DNA from: an uncultured Lachnospiraceae bacterium
GTDB lineage: Bacteria > Bacillota > Clostridia > Lachnospirales > Lachnospiraceae
Assembly: GCA_946537585.1 (NCBI GenBank)
Contig: CAMNFX010000093.1
Span: 1-5,860 of the forward strand
DNA: 5,860 nucleotides
Direction: 5' to 3'
The translations under genes were made by a program, and so were the position numbers. Below the pieces are notes generated by a model. The model was not told the origin of the DNA, ran no database searches, and saw only the letters and a program-made list of their open reading frames with translations. This document shows, piece by piece, positions 1-5,860 of the stretch. Positions within the stretch are counted from its first letter, which is position 1, and each line of letters opens with the position of its first letter.

Positions 1-743
1 GGATCGGCAGTATAGGTCGCGCCGCCCTCTCCCATGGTCATGTGATGCGGCGGATAGAAGGAGGAGGTCCCGATATCTCCCGCGGAACCGGTCATGACCC
101 ACTTTCCGTTCAGCTCGTAACGGCTTCCGAGGGCGTCACAGTTATCCTCGATCAGCCAGAGCCCGTGCTTTTTGCAAAAATCGGTCACGGCCTTAAGGTT
201 AAACGGATTGCCCAGGGTATGCGCCAGCATAACTGCCTTCGTTTTATCGGAAAGGGCATTTTCCAGGCGTCTTACATCCACGTTATAGCTTGGGATCTCC
301 ACATCGACAAAGACCGGAACGGCCCCGAAATTGATCGCCGGCGTCACGGTCGTCGGGAAGCCTGCCGCCACAGTGATGATCTCATCGCCTCGTCTTACGG
401 CGCGGTCACCGAGCTGATGCGCGGTGAGTGCCATAAACGCAAGAAGATTGGCGGAAGAGCCGGAATTCACGACATTGGCAAAAGGAACGCCGATATACTC
501 CGCAAGCCCCTTCTCGAACTCATCGGTATATCTTCCCATCGTAAGCCAGAACTCCAGAGCGCTGTCGACGAGATTGACCATCTCCTCGTGGTCATAGACC
601 CTTCTGGCGTATGGGATACGGTCGCCCTCCCGGTAAGGAAGGTCCTTGTCCTGATTATGATATTTATCGCAGTACTCGCTCACCAGATCCAGGATCCTGC
701 GGTGCGCCTCCTGCTCGTTCATGTTATCAAAGAACTGACTCAT
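1..743 (-). CDS. rfbH: RfbH (E1): CDP-4-keto-6-deoxy-D-glucose 3-dehydrase, C-terminus outside window
   Basis: PLP-dependent, [2Fe-2S] enzyme that, with an NADH-dependent reductase (RfbI/E3), removes the C-3 hydroxyl of CDP-4-keto-6-deoxyglucose on the way to CDP-3,6-dideoxyhexoses; cytoplasmic. I translated 247 residues before the left edge. The fold is that of a DegT/DnrJ/EryC1-type aminotransferase: NSGSSANLL at 93-101, VAAGFPTT at 125-132, AHTLGN at 174-179, and EDNCDALGS with D203 as the PLP-ring Asp. The key motif SFYPPHHMTMGEGG has H233 where ordinary aminotransferases have the PLP Lys; by alignment from memory this is His220 of E1, and Y230 matches Tyr217. Salmonella RfbH is about 437 residues, so the Cys residues for the iron-sulfur cluster should lie past position 1 and could not be seen. 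Start 743 has a weak AGAGAG at 749-754, 5 nt upstream; an in-frame ATG at 764 is an alternative adding seven residues. The gene follows rfbG after a 103-nt gap. Confidence 0.96.
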   Translation of the reverse strand, partial: MSQFFDNMNEQEAHRRILDLVSEYCDKYHNQDKDLPYREGDRIPYARRVYDHEEMVNLVDSALEFWLTMGRYTDEFEKGLAEYIGVPFANVVNSGSSANLLAFMALTAHQLGDRAVRRGDEIITVAAGFPTTVTPAINFGAVPVFVDVEIPSYNVDVRRLENALSDKTKAVMLAHTLGNPFNLKAVTDFCKKHGLWLIEDNCDALGSRYELNGKWVMTGSAGDIGTSSFYPPHHMTMGEGGATYTAD

Positions 744-846
744 GTATGCTCTCTTTCGACTCATATTTACAGCCTGAGTTTTTCGTCGCAGATCTTATTA
801 TGTCGATTCACGCCAAATGCGCCTGCGCCGAAGCAATCAGGATAAA
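744..846 (-). other. rfbG-rfbH intergenic gap, no clear element
   Basis: This 103-nt spacer is the only sizeable non-coding stretch in the operon; the other junctions are a 4-nt overlap, 16 nt and 11 nt. I found no convincing promoter, riboswitch or GC-rich stem followed by a T-run. A 5-bp inverted repeat (759-763 with 775-779, 11-nt loop) lies just before the rfbH start and covers the alternative ATG at 764, but it is short enough to be chance. No good small ORF was found. It may hold a weak internal promoter or simply be relaxed spacing. Confidence 0.5.
749..754 (-). promoter_or_regulatory. weak ribosome binding site of rfbH
   Basis: On the minus strand this reads AGAGAG and ends 5 nt before the ATG at 743. 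It is poorer than the GGAG-type sites in front of the genes upstream in the operon. The other in-frame ATG, at 764, has only an AGG about 8 nt upstream, so 743 is slightly preferred, though not decisively. Confidence 0.45.
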
Positions 847-1983
847 TTATTCTATATACTCCTGGATCTGCCTTACAAGCTCCGCATTGGCTTCCTCGTT
901 TCCGGAAATCCACGCCTTCGTCCAGTCCGTGATCGCTCTGACCGTACGGTCCATGTGCCATACCGGCTCCCAACCGAAGACTGTTTTGATCTTACTGTTA
1001 TCCAGCTTCAGAAGCCCTGCCTCATGCGGTCCGGAGGGAATCTCCGGGGATTCCCAGGCTGCGCCCTCGCCGAAGCTTTGCGTGAAGAGATCGCAGAGCT
1101 GTCCGGTGGTAACACAGTCCTCATCATCCGGGCCGACATTGTACCAGCCTGCGAGAGAAGGATCCTCCGCCTGGCGCATGGCGATGGTGAGGTATACGAA
1201 CAGCGGCTCAAAGACATGCTGATACGGCCGGATGCTGTAAGGGTTCCGCACGACGATCTTTTTGTGATTTACGACCGCCCGTACACAGTCCGGTATGATG
1301 CGGTCCTTGCTGAAATCCCCGCCGCCGATCACATTGCCCGCTCTCGCCGTGGAGACCGCCACGCCTGCATCTCTTAAGAATGCATTCGCATAGCTGTGGG
1401 TCACGAGCTCCGAGCAGGACTTGGAGTTAGCGTACGGATCGTAGCCGTCCAGCTTGTCATCCTCACGGTAGGCATAATCCGGGCGCTCCTCGTTAAGATA
1501 GACCTTGTCGGTAGTCACGTTGAGAAAGGACGTGCAGCACGGATGTCTGCGCACGCATTCCAGGAGGTTTACCGTTCCCATGACATTGATCTCATAGGTC
1601 TCCCGCGGGATCCGGTAGCTTTCCCGTACCAGGGGCTGCGCGGCAAGATGCAGAACGATATCGGGCTCGACCCTGTTGTAATAGGATTCCAGCTCATCCA
1701 TGTCGCGGATATCCGCGATATGGCTCTCCGTCATGCTCTCTGTCAGTCTCATGCCGCCGGGAAGCCGCACATGAAGCTCCGTCTCGGACCTGGATGACAC
1801 ACAGTTCCCGTAAAGGATATCGAAGAGACACGGCTCTGTGCCGGCCTTCAGCGCATAGCCGTAGACTTTTGCTCCGAGCATGGAAAGGATCACCGTGAGA
1901 TAGCTTCCCTTGAAGCCGGTGTGGCCTGTCATCAGGACCTTTTTCCCGTTGTAAAATGCCTTCAGTTCTTCATAATTCACCAT
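847..1983 (-). CDS. rfbG: CDP-glucose 4,6-dehydratase
   Basis: NAD-dependent short-chain dehydrogenase/reductase of the extended class; converts CDP-D-glucose to CDP-4-keto-6-deoxy-D-glucose, the substrate of RfbH encoded next. From the chosen start it is 378 residues. Visible motifs: NAD-binding TGHTGFKG at 19-26, HLAAQPLVRESY at 112-123, active-site T158-D159-K160 (TDK is typical of the CDP-glucose enzymes, TDE of dTDP-glucose ones), catalytic Y184-A-N-S-K188, AGNVIGGGD at 215-223, and RPYQHV at 252-257. Start: the open frame reaches an ATG at 2073, but those 30 extra residues overlap the end of rfbF and do not resemble the family. ATG 1983 has AGAGGG 7 nt upstream and puts the Rossmann motif at the usual distance from the N-terminus. 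Oddity: about 22 extra residues between LFD (53-55) and DIRD (91-94) compared with the roughly 357-residue enteric enzymes. It follows rfbF after 11 nt. Confidence 0.96.
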   Translation of the reverse strand: MVNYEELKAFYNGKKVLMTGHTGFKGSYLTVILSMLGAKVYGYALKAGTEPCLFDILYGNCVSSRSETELHVRLPGGMRLTESMTESHIADIRDMDELESYYNRVEPDIVLHLAAQPLVRESYRIPRETYEINVMGTVNLLECVRRHPCCTSFLNVTTDKVYLNEERPDYAYREDDKLDGYDPYANSKSCSELVTHSYANAFLRDAGVAVSTARAGNVIGGGDFSKDRIIPDCVRAVVNHKKIVVRNPYSIRPYQHVFEPLFVYLTIAMRQAEDPSLAGWYNVGPDDEDCVTTGQLCDLFTQSFGEGAAWESPEIPSGPHEAGLLKLDNSKIKTVFGWEPVWHMDRTVRAITDWTKAWISGNEEANAELVRQIQEYIE

Positions 1984-1990
1984 AGCCGAT

Positions 1991-1996
1991 CCCTCT
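1991..1996 (-). promoter_or_regulatory. ribosome binding site that sets the rfbG start
   Basis: The minus strand reads AGAGGG, 7 nt before the ATG at 1983. It overlaps the TAG stop codon of rfbF (1995-1997), so ribosomes ending rfbF finish on the initiation site of rfbG; translational coupling is likely. This site is the main reason for choosing 1983 over in-frame ATGs at 2001 and 2073. Confidence 0.75.
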
Positions 1997-2765
1997 ACCA
2001 TCGTTTCCAGGGAGCATTGCCCGATGCCCAAAGCGCTTCCAGCTTCTGCTTTTCCCTCTGGGTATCCATGCACTGCCAGAACCCCCCGTGATAAAAGCTC
2101 ATGAGCTGCCCCTCTGCACTCAGACGGTTCAGCGGTTCCTTTTCCAGCACGGTGGTATCGTCTTCAAGATAATCGAAGATCTCCTTATTAAAAACCATGA
2201 AGCCTCCGTTGATCAGGGAGGCATCCCTGTCTTCCTTTTCGCGGAAGGAAGTGACCACTCCCTCAGGGCTTACCTCCAGCACGCCCTTCATCTCGGAAAT
2301 GTTGACGGTCGTGATCGTAGCGATCCTGCCGTGGGAAAAATGATATTCTTTAAGCGCATTCAGATCCACGGTGCAGACTCCGTCGCCATAGGTCAGCATA
2401 AAGGGCTCATCCCCGACAAACGGCCGGATCCTTCTGATCCGCCCGCCGGTCATGGTGTTCAGGCCTGTATCGATAACGCTGACCTTCCACTGCTCGGAAT
2501 TGTTGTTGTGGATCGTCATTCCGTTGTTCGCAAGATCAAAGGTCACATCGGAATTATGCAGGAAATAGTCGGCAAAGTATTCCTTGATCACATACTGCTT
2601 GTACCCGGCGCAGATGATAAACTCGTCAAATCCATAGGATGAGTAATATTTCATGATGTGCCAGAGGATCGGCTGGTTTCCGATCTCGATCATCGGCTTC
2701 GGCTTTAAATGGCTTTCCTCACTGATGCGTGTCCCAAACCCGCCGGCCAGAATCACAACCTTCAT
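1995..2765 (-). CDS. rfbF: glucose-1-phosphate cytidylyltransferase
   Basis: Makes CDP-glucose and pyrophosphate from CTP and alpha-D-glucose 1-phosphate, the first dedicated step of CDP-3,6-dideoxyhexose synthesis; soluble, cytoplasmic. It is 256 residues from the chosen start, matching the usual ~257. Motifs: N-terminal nucleotide-binding LAGGFGTR at 6-13, KPKPMIEIG at 21-29, the family-typical LWHIMKYYSSYG at 34-45, YKQYVIKEYFADYF at 55-68, DTG at 99-101 and TGGR at 106-109, metal-binding YGDG at 126-129 (D128), FREK at 174-177, INGGFMVF at 185-192, and the C-terminal GFWQCMDT...LEALWASGNAPWK. Start: an ATG at 2792 is in frame but would overlap the upstream gene; ATG 2765 has GGAGG 9 nt upstream and gives the canonical MKVVILAGG start. 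The stretch around 155-162 (NISEMKGV) departs from the usual PPGRFGAL-type segment. It starts 16 nt after the upstream membrane protein gene. Confidence 0.96.
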   Translation of the reverse strand: MKVVILAGGFGTRISEESHLKPKPMIEIGNQPILWHIMKYYSSYGFDEFIICAGYKQYVIKEYFADYFLHNSDVTFDLANNGMTIHNNNSEQWKVSVIDTGLNTMTGGRIRRIRPFVGDEPFMLTYGDGVCTVDLNALKEYHFSHGRIATITTVNISEMKGVLEVSPEGVVTSFREKEDRDASLINGGFMVFNKEIFDYLEDDTTVLEKEPLNRLSAEGQLMSFYHGGFWQCMDTQREKQKLEALWASGNAPWKRW

Positions 2766-2774
2766 TTTACAATT

Positions 2775-2779
2775 CCTCC
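2775..2779 (-). promoter_or_regulatory. ribosome binding site that sets the rfbF start
   Basis: The minus strand reads GGAGG, 9 nt before the ATG at 2765 and just after the TAA stop (2782-2784) of the upstream membrane protein gene. It fixes the rfbF start downstream of the earlier in-frame ATG at 2792. Confidence 0.85.
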
Positions 2780-2781
2780 GT

Positions 2782-4239
2782 TTATTTCGCATCTGCTTTG
2801 GCCGGCTCGGCCGTCATGACAGGTGCCCGGAAAACATTGAGTCCGTTTTCCTTCAGGATCCTTAAGGATTCATACAGAATGGCCGGATCTTTATGCCACT
2901 CCATGATCTTGAGAAGCTCTTCCTCCGGATAAGTGTCGTAGTGCAGCACTGCCTCCGACATGCGTTCATAGTTCTGCTCCCGGTAGGGCGCTTTCCTGAT
3001 TTCCTGATACGTAGTATAGCAGTTTCCCGCGGCAATGAAAACCGTAACCGCCGCTGCGGCAGCCATGATGCGTGTCCGCCGCTTCATGACAGCACGCCTT
3101 TCCCCGCGCTTTCTCGTACTCTGATACATGGAAAAAACCAGAAGGATCCCCGTGATCCCGATCATGAACTGGCCGCCGTAGCGGGAGCTTAAGGCATAGT
3201 CCTCGCGAAGGAAGATCCACCGGCCCGCCGTCACCAGCAGGTGGTTTAAAAATCCTGAGATCAGAAGCACCAGCGGAAAAACAGTGCGGTCCATCATGTC
3301 GCCGCCGAAGTACAGCACAAAGGCAAATGCGTAGGCCGCAAGCACCAGAGCGCCGGCCGCAAGCAGTACGATGTCCGGCAGAGCGTGTCCTCCGAAAAAG
3401 GAGGCTGCAGTTTCCTGGCCGATCACGGTCCCCGCAAAGCTTTTAATGAAAAACCGCGGAATAAACAGGGGGCTCGTTCTGATGACCTCCATGAGGCTCA
3501 TGTCGGTGCTTCCGGCATGCTCCCACACCGCAAAGTGCCGGCTCAGAAGATAAAGGCCAAGAGCCGCGGCAGTCATTACGAGGATCCCCCGGAACATGGA
3601 TTTGCTGTTACGGCTCTGCCAGTTGTCGGCGCCTCCCGAAAGCATCCCAAGAAGGCAGATCAGGATCATCGTGACCGCATAGGAGGCGATGTACTCCCCT
3701 GCAAACAGCAGCCATAAAAACGGCATCACACAGAGCATGAACTCCTGCTTTACGTCCGCTTCCCCGGTCCAGAGAAGATCCAGCAGATAGTAGTTTAAAT
3801 AAAACAGGCCGAAGCTGACCACATGCGCCCAGGCAGTTCCGTTCAGCAGGATCTCCCATTTGTTGAGGGAAAACAGCACGATGCCGATGGGGACCTGCCA
3901 GAGCAGACTGATATTCTGACGGTGCATGTACATGCCGAGCATGAGAGCAATCAGGCCCATCCCGGCAACCGTAAGCATCCGGTCAAAGGTAACTGAGTAG
4001 CCGAAGCGCTGTACATTAATGATCCTTGCGGGAAAAGCCGCCGGGATCCTGGTCAGCACATCCGGAACAAAAAACTTCGCGGGATTCGTCACATCGGGCA
4101 GATAATCATACACCAGCCGGATGTAATCAGAGTACACCACATCCGCGCCGGCAGACTTTACATACCACAGCCAGAACAGCACGCCCATCAGCGGGATCAG
4201 GAGATATTTGATTTGATGAATGCGTTCACGCTGCCTCAT
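2782..4239 (-). CDS. multi-pass membrane protein, possible GT-C-type glycosyltransferase
   Basis: 485 residues; I do not recognise a named family. The N-terminus is basic (MRQRERIHQIK), then comes a helix at about 12-28, a hydrophilic, probably extracytoplasmic segment 29-87 carrying Y36-S-D38-Y and further Asp residues, and roughly ten more hydrophobic segments (near 88-103, 114-125, 139-157, 166-181, 183-201, 217-233, 289-311, 319-338, 355-371, 390-405). S351-S-R-Y-G lies in the outer-loop position where polysaccharide GT-C enzymes often have a conserved SRY-like motif. A basic loop at 374-390 is probably cytoplasmic. The soluble tail 406-485 includes ILKENGLNVFR at 461-471, an ending I associate with large hypothetical membrane proteins of glycan loci. 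ATG 4239 overlaps the upstream stop (ATGA) and has GGAG 8 nt upstream. Topology and context suggest transfer of a lipid-carried sugar at the outer face of the membrane; a polymerase or glycan-modifying protein is an alternative. Confidence 0.85.
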   Translation of the reverse strand: MRQRERIHQIKYLLIPLMGVLFWLWYVKSAGADVVYSDYIRLVYDYLPDVTNPAKFFVPDVLTRIPAAFPARIINVQRFGYSVTFDRMLTVAGMGLIALMLGMYMHRQNISLLWQVPIGIVLFSLNKWEILLNGTAWAHVVSFGLFYLNYYLLDLLWTGEADVKQEFMLCVMPFLWLLFAGEYIASYAVTMILICLLGMLSGGADNWQSRNSKSMFRGILVMTAAALGLYLLSRHFAVWEHAGSTDMSLMEVIRTSPLFIPRFFIKSFAGTVIGQETAASFFGGHALPDIVLLAAGALVLAAYAFAFVLYFGGDMMDRTVFPLVLLISGFLNHLLVTAGRWIFLREDYALSSRYGGQFMIGITGILLVFSMYQSTRKRGERRAVMKRRTRIMAAAAAVTVFIAAGNCYTTYQEIRKAPYREQNYERMSEAVLHYDTYPEEELLKIMEWHKDPAILYESLRILKENGLNVFRAPVMTAEPAKADAK

Positions 4240-5860
4240 AAGGGAAACTCCGCTGTAATATCTTTATAGGCATTTTCCTCCGGCACTTCCATAAGCACCA
4301 GGGCCTTTTGAGACCGGACATCCGCTGCCGGGATCTCCGACATATCATTGACAAAATACACGGTCGTGCCCTCCGCCTTCTTCTCCGGATCATAGGTCTT
4401 GAAGAAGGTCCGGGCATAAAAATCGCTCATCTCATACGTGTTTTCCAGGATATAGATATCCTTTCCGAAGACGCCTTCCGTGCCGTACTTCTCCACCGTC
4501 TGCTCCGCGAGGGAATTCATCCTGAGCTGGTTCGGCCAGAAATAAAGCTTCGGGAAATACCCGCGATAGAAGAGGTTGCAGCTGACCGAAAGAACCATAT
4601 AAGCCGCAAACAGGGCTGTGACAGCGGCTCTTTTTGCAGAGAGTCCTTCCTCCCCGGAGATCTCTCCGATCATGTACGCGGCATACAGAAGCGCGGCAGC
4701 GTAGGACACATAGATCCATCGCATCTCCACGCGGATCGTAACGGAGGAGCACCCGATACAGAGGGCGATAAAGCCGCCGAAAAGAAGGCTCGCGGCAAAA
4801 TGACGCGCAGCCTCGGTGCGTTTTCCCGTAAAAAGCTCATGCAGTACCTTCAGCAGGAAGGCAATGCAGATCAGCCCGATCATCAGCACGCTGAACTTCG
4901 TCATTCGCTTGACCATGGGCGGCGTCTGCTCCCAGGGAAGGCCGTTTAAATGCTCCGGGCCGTCATTCACGCCGAAAATGTAGAGCACCTGGCTGACACA
5001 GTAGCGGATGCACTCACTGATATGGAAGGTATCCGTGACCTCGGTGCCGCCCGTGCCTGCCGGCAGCGCCTTTCCGATCGCAAAGCTGCGGATGAGGATG
5101 ATCAGCGCGAGCGTTACCGCCGGCGCAGCCCAGAGGACCATGCGGTCCTTCACATTACGAATGCGCATGCCCTTTGACTGCTGCAGCATACGCACGATCA
5201 GCGCATAATAAAACAGGGGAAAGAGACTGATATAGCGCTCATGAGTAAAGGCCAGCAGGAACCAGATCAGCACGGCGGAAAGAAAAGGAAAGGCTCCTCC
5301 GTCAGCGCCCCGTCTCCGGCTTCGCAGATCCCGCTGCCTTAAAGAATCGCCTGCTCTGCCGACAGCATCAGGCATTCCCTGTATTCCGGCATTCCAGCCG
5401 GCCTCGATAAACAGGTACAGCAAAAACAATATGACGATCGCCATCAGCAGAGCCATCGTCTCCATCAGGCCGAGCGCCTGCCCGATCTGGTAATAGGCAA
5501 AACGGGACGCCAGGTAGCAGATCCCCACGCCGAGACCGACCCAGCGGCAGCCCGCAAGACGCCTTGCGATCCAGAACAGAGTCCAGGCGACCACGATGTT
5601 GCAGACGATATTAAACGCCACAAAACGCGTGATATGCGTGCCCACGATCATCATCTGCAGGTAGGTCGCAAGCCAGTACACCGGGCGGAACCTCGTCGAG
5701 GTCCCGATCGGGAACGCGAACTCCCATACGCTCTGCTCCCCGTAGCACGACCACATATACAGGTCGTCCATGTAGAGACCCTTGATGTGGATATCCCGGT
5801 TGACCCAGAAGGCAAAGCCCGCAAGGACCGCCAGCAGGATGAGGTCGGGGAGGATATTCA
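4236..5860 (-). CDS. multi-pass membrane protein, possible GT-C-type glycosyltransferase, 5' end outside window
   Basis: 540 residues are visible and the frame stays open to the right edge. The first in-frame ATG (5771) is unlikely to be the start, because the 29 codons before it encode a good first transmembrane helix (visible residues about 2-18) followed by GLYMDDLYMW, with acidic D31-D32 in the presumed first outer loop, a placement typical of GT-C enzymes. About ten more hydrophobic segments follow, then a soluble C-terminal region from about 432 to 540. Other visible features: TRFRPVYW at 55-62, a family-like FTHERY at 204-209 between two hydrophobic stretches, and a charged, Arg/Gly-rich loop at about 153-190. 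I do not recognise a characterised family; substrate and linkage cannot be given. The bases just inside the edge read TG-AAT-ATC, so a start codon with one base outside the window is possible. Its stop overlaps the next gene by 4 nt, and it belongs to the same operon. Confidence 0.85.
   Translation of the reverse strand, partial: NILPDLILLAVLAGFAFWVNRDIHIKGLYMDDLYMWSCYGEQSVWEFAFPIGTSTRFRPVYWLATYLQMMIVGTHITRFVAFNIVCNIVVAWTLFWIARRLAGCRWVGLGVGICYLASRFAYYQIGQALGLMETMALLMAIVILFLLYLFIEAGWNAGIQGMPDAVGRAGDSLRQRDLRSRRRGADGGAFPFLSAVLIWFLLAFTHERYISLFPLFYYALIVRMLQQSKGMRIRNVKDRMVLWAAPAVTLALIILIRSFAIGKALPAGTGGTEVTDTFHISECIRYCVSQVLYIFGVNDGPEHLNGLPWEQTPPMVKRMTKFSVLMIGLICIAFLLKVLHELFTGKRTEAARHFAASLLFGGFIALCIGCSSVTIRVEMRWIYVSYAAALLYAAYMIGEISGEEGLSAKRAAVTALFAAYMVLSVSCNLFYRGYFPKLYFWPNQLRMNSLAEQTVEKYGTEGVFGKDIYILENTYEMSDFYARTFFKTYDPEKKAEGTTVYFVNDMSEIPAADVRSQKALVLMEVPEENAYKDITAEFPL
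4248..4251 (-). promoter_or_regulatory. ribosome binding site inside the upstream gene
   Basis: The minus strand reads GGAG, 8 nt before the ATG at 4239. It lies inside the last codons of the upstream membrane protein gene, whose TGA (4236-4238) overlaps this ATG. The arrangement suggests translational coupling and matched production of the two membrane proteins. Confidence 0.65.

Noticed and set aside
93..137. RfbH considered as an ordinary sugar aminotransferase of the DegT family
   Set aside because: The PLP-Lys position is His (H233, encoded at 45-47) in the E1-type motif SFYPPHHMTMGEGG, and the D203 and Y230 positions match E1.
759..779. Inverted repeat (5-bp arms, 11-nt loop) just upstream of the rfbH start, considered as a regulatory hairpin
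   Set aside because: Arms of five mostly AT pairs are expected by chance and give little stability; there is no T-run, so it is not a terminator.
42..845. Long open frame on the plus strand, opposite rfbH
   Set aside because: It is fully antisense to a well-supported gene, its translation shows no recognisable motif, and codon bias in GC-rich DNA commonly leaves such mirror frames open.
767..973. Small minus-strand frame overlapping the end of rfbG and running into the gap, considered as a frameshifted rfbG tail or separate small gene
   Set aside because: The rfbG C-terminus in its own frame matches the family to the end, so no frameshift is needed, and the small frame has no motif or good start.
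1984..2073. 30-residue N-terminal extension of RfbG starting at 2073
   Set aside because: It would overlap the rfbF 3' end by 79 bases and adds sequence unlike the family, while ATG 1983 has a good ribosome binding site and normal spacing to the NAD motif.
4308..4949. 213-codon plus-strand open frame opposite the first membrane protein gene, and a similar 184-codon one at 2088-2642 opposite rfbF
   Set aside because: Both are mirror frames of real genes with charged, low-complexity translations and no operon context on that strand.

Overview
The window holds part of one tightly packed operon read entirely on the minus strand (right to left). It is a cell-surface polysaccharide locus. In transcription order it contains: (1) a large multi-pass membrane protein whose 5' end runs off the right edge; (2) a second multi-pass membrane protein, joined to the first by an ATGA stop/start overlap; (3) rfbF, glucose-1-phosphate cytidylyltransferase; (4) rfbG, CDP-glucose 4,6-dehydratase; and (5) the N-terminal half or more of rfbH, the PLP/[2Fe-2S] CDP-4-keto-6-deoxyglucose 3-dehydrase (E1), which runs off the left edge. 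No RNA genes, mobile elements, CRISPR, convincing terminator or promoter were found. The operon promoter must lie to the right of the window and the end of the transcript to the left.

rfbF, rfbG and rfbH are the first three dedicated steps to CDP-3,6-dideoxyhexoses (the abequose, paratose, tyvelose and ascarylose branch): Glc-1-P + CTP gives CDP-glucose, then CDP-4-keto-6-deoxyglucose, then the E1 C-3 dehydration. RfbH carries the diagnostic His in place of the aminotransferase Lys, so C-3 deoxygenation rather than transamination is the expected chemistry. The partner reductase (RfbI/E3) and the branch-deciding reductases or epimerases are not in the window, so the final sugar cannot be named. 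The two membrane proteins have the shape of GT-C-type, lipid-linked-sugar-using glycosyltransferases: an N-terminal helix, acidic residues in the first presumed outer loop, about 10-12 helices and a hydrophilic C-terminal tail. I do not recognise a characterised family for either. By context they may act on the outer face of the membrane in building or decorating the same glycan.

Organism: moderately GC-rich DNA with good GGAG/GGAGG Shine-Dalgarno sites and very tight packing. A gut-type Clostridia (Lachnospiraceae-like) source is my guess from the style of the proteins, but the sequence does not prove it. Several starts needed correction. rfbF and rfbG begin downstream of the first in-frame ATG of their open frames, and the right-edge membrane protein begins at or beyond the window edge, not at its first internal ATG.
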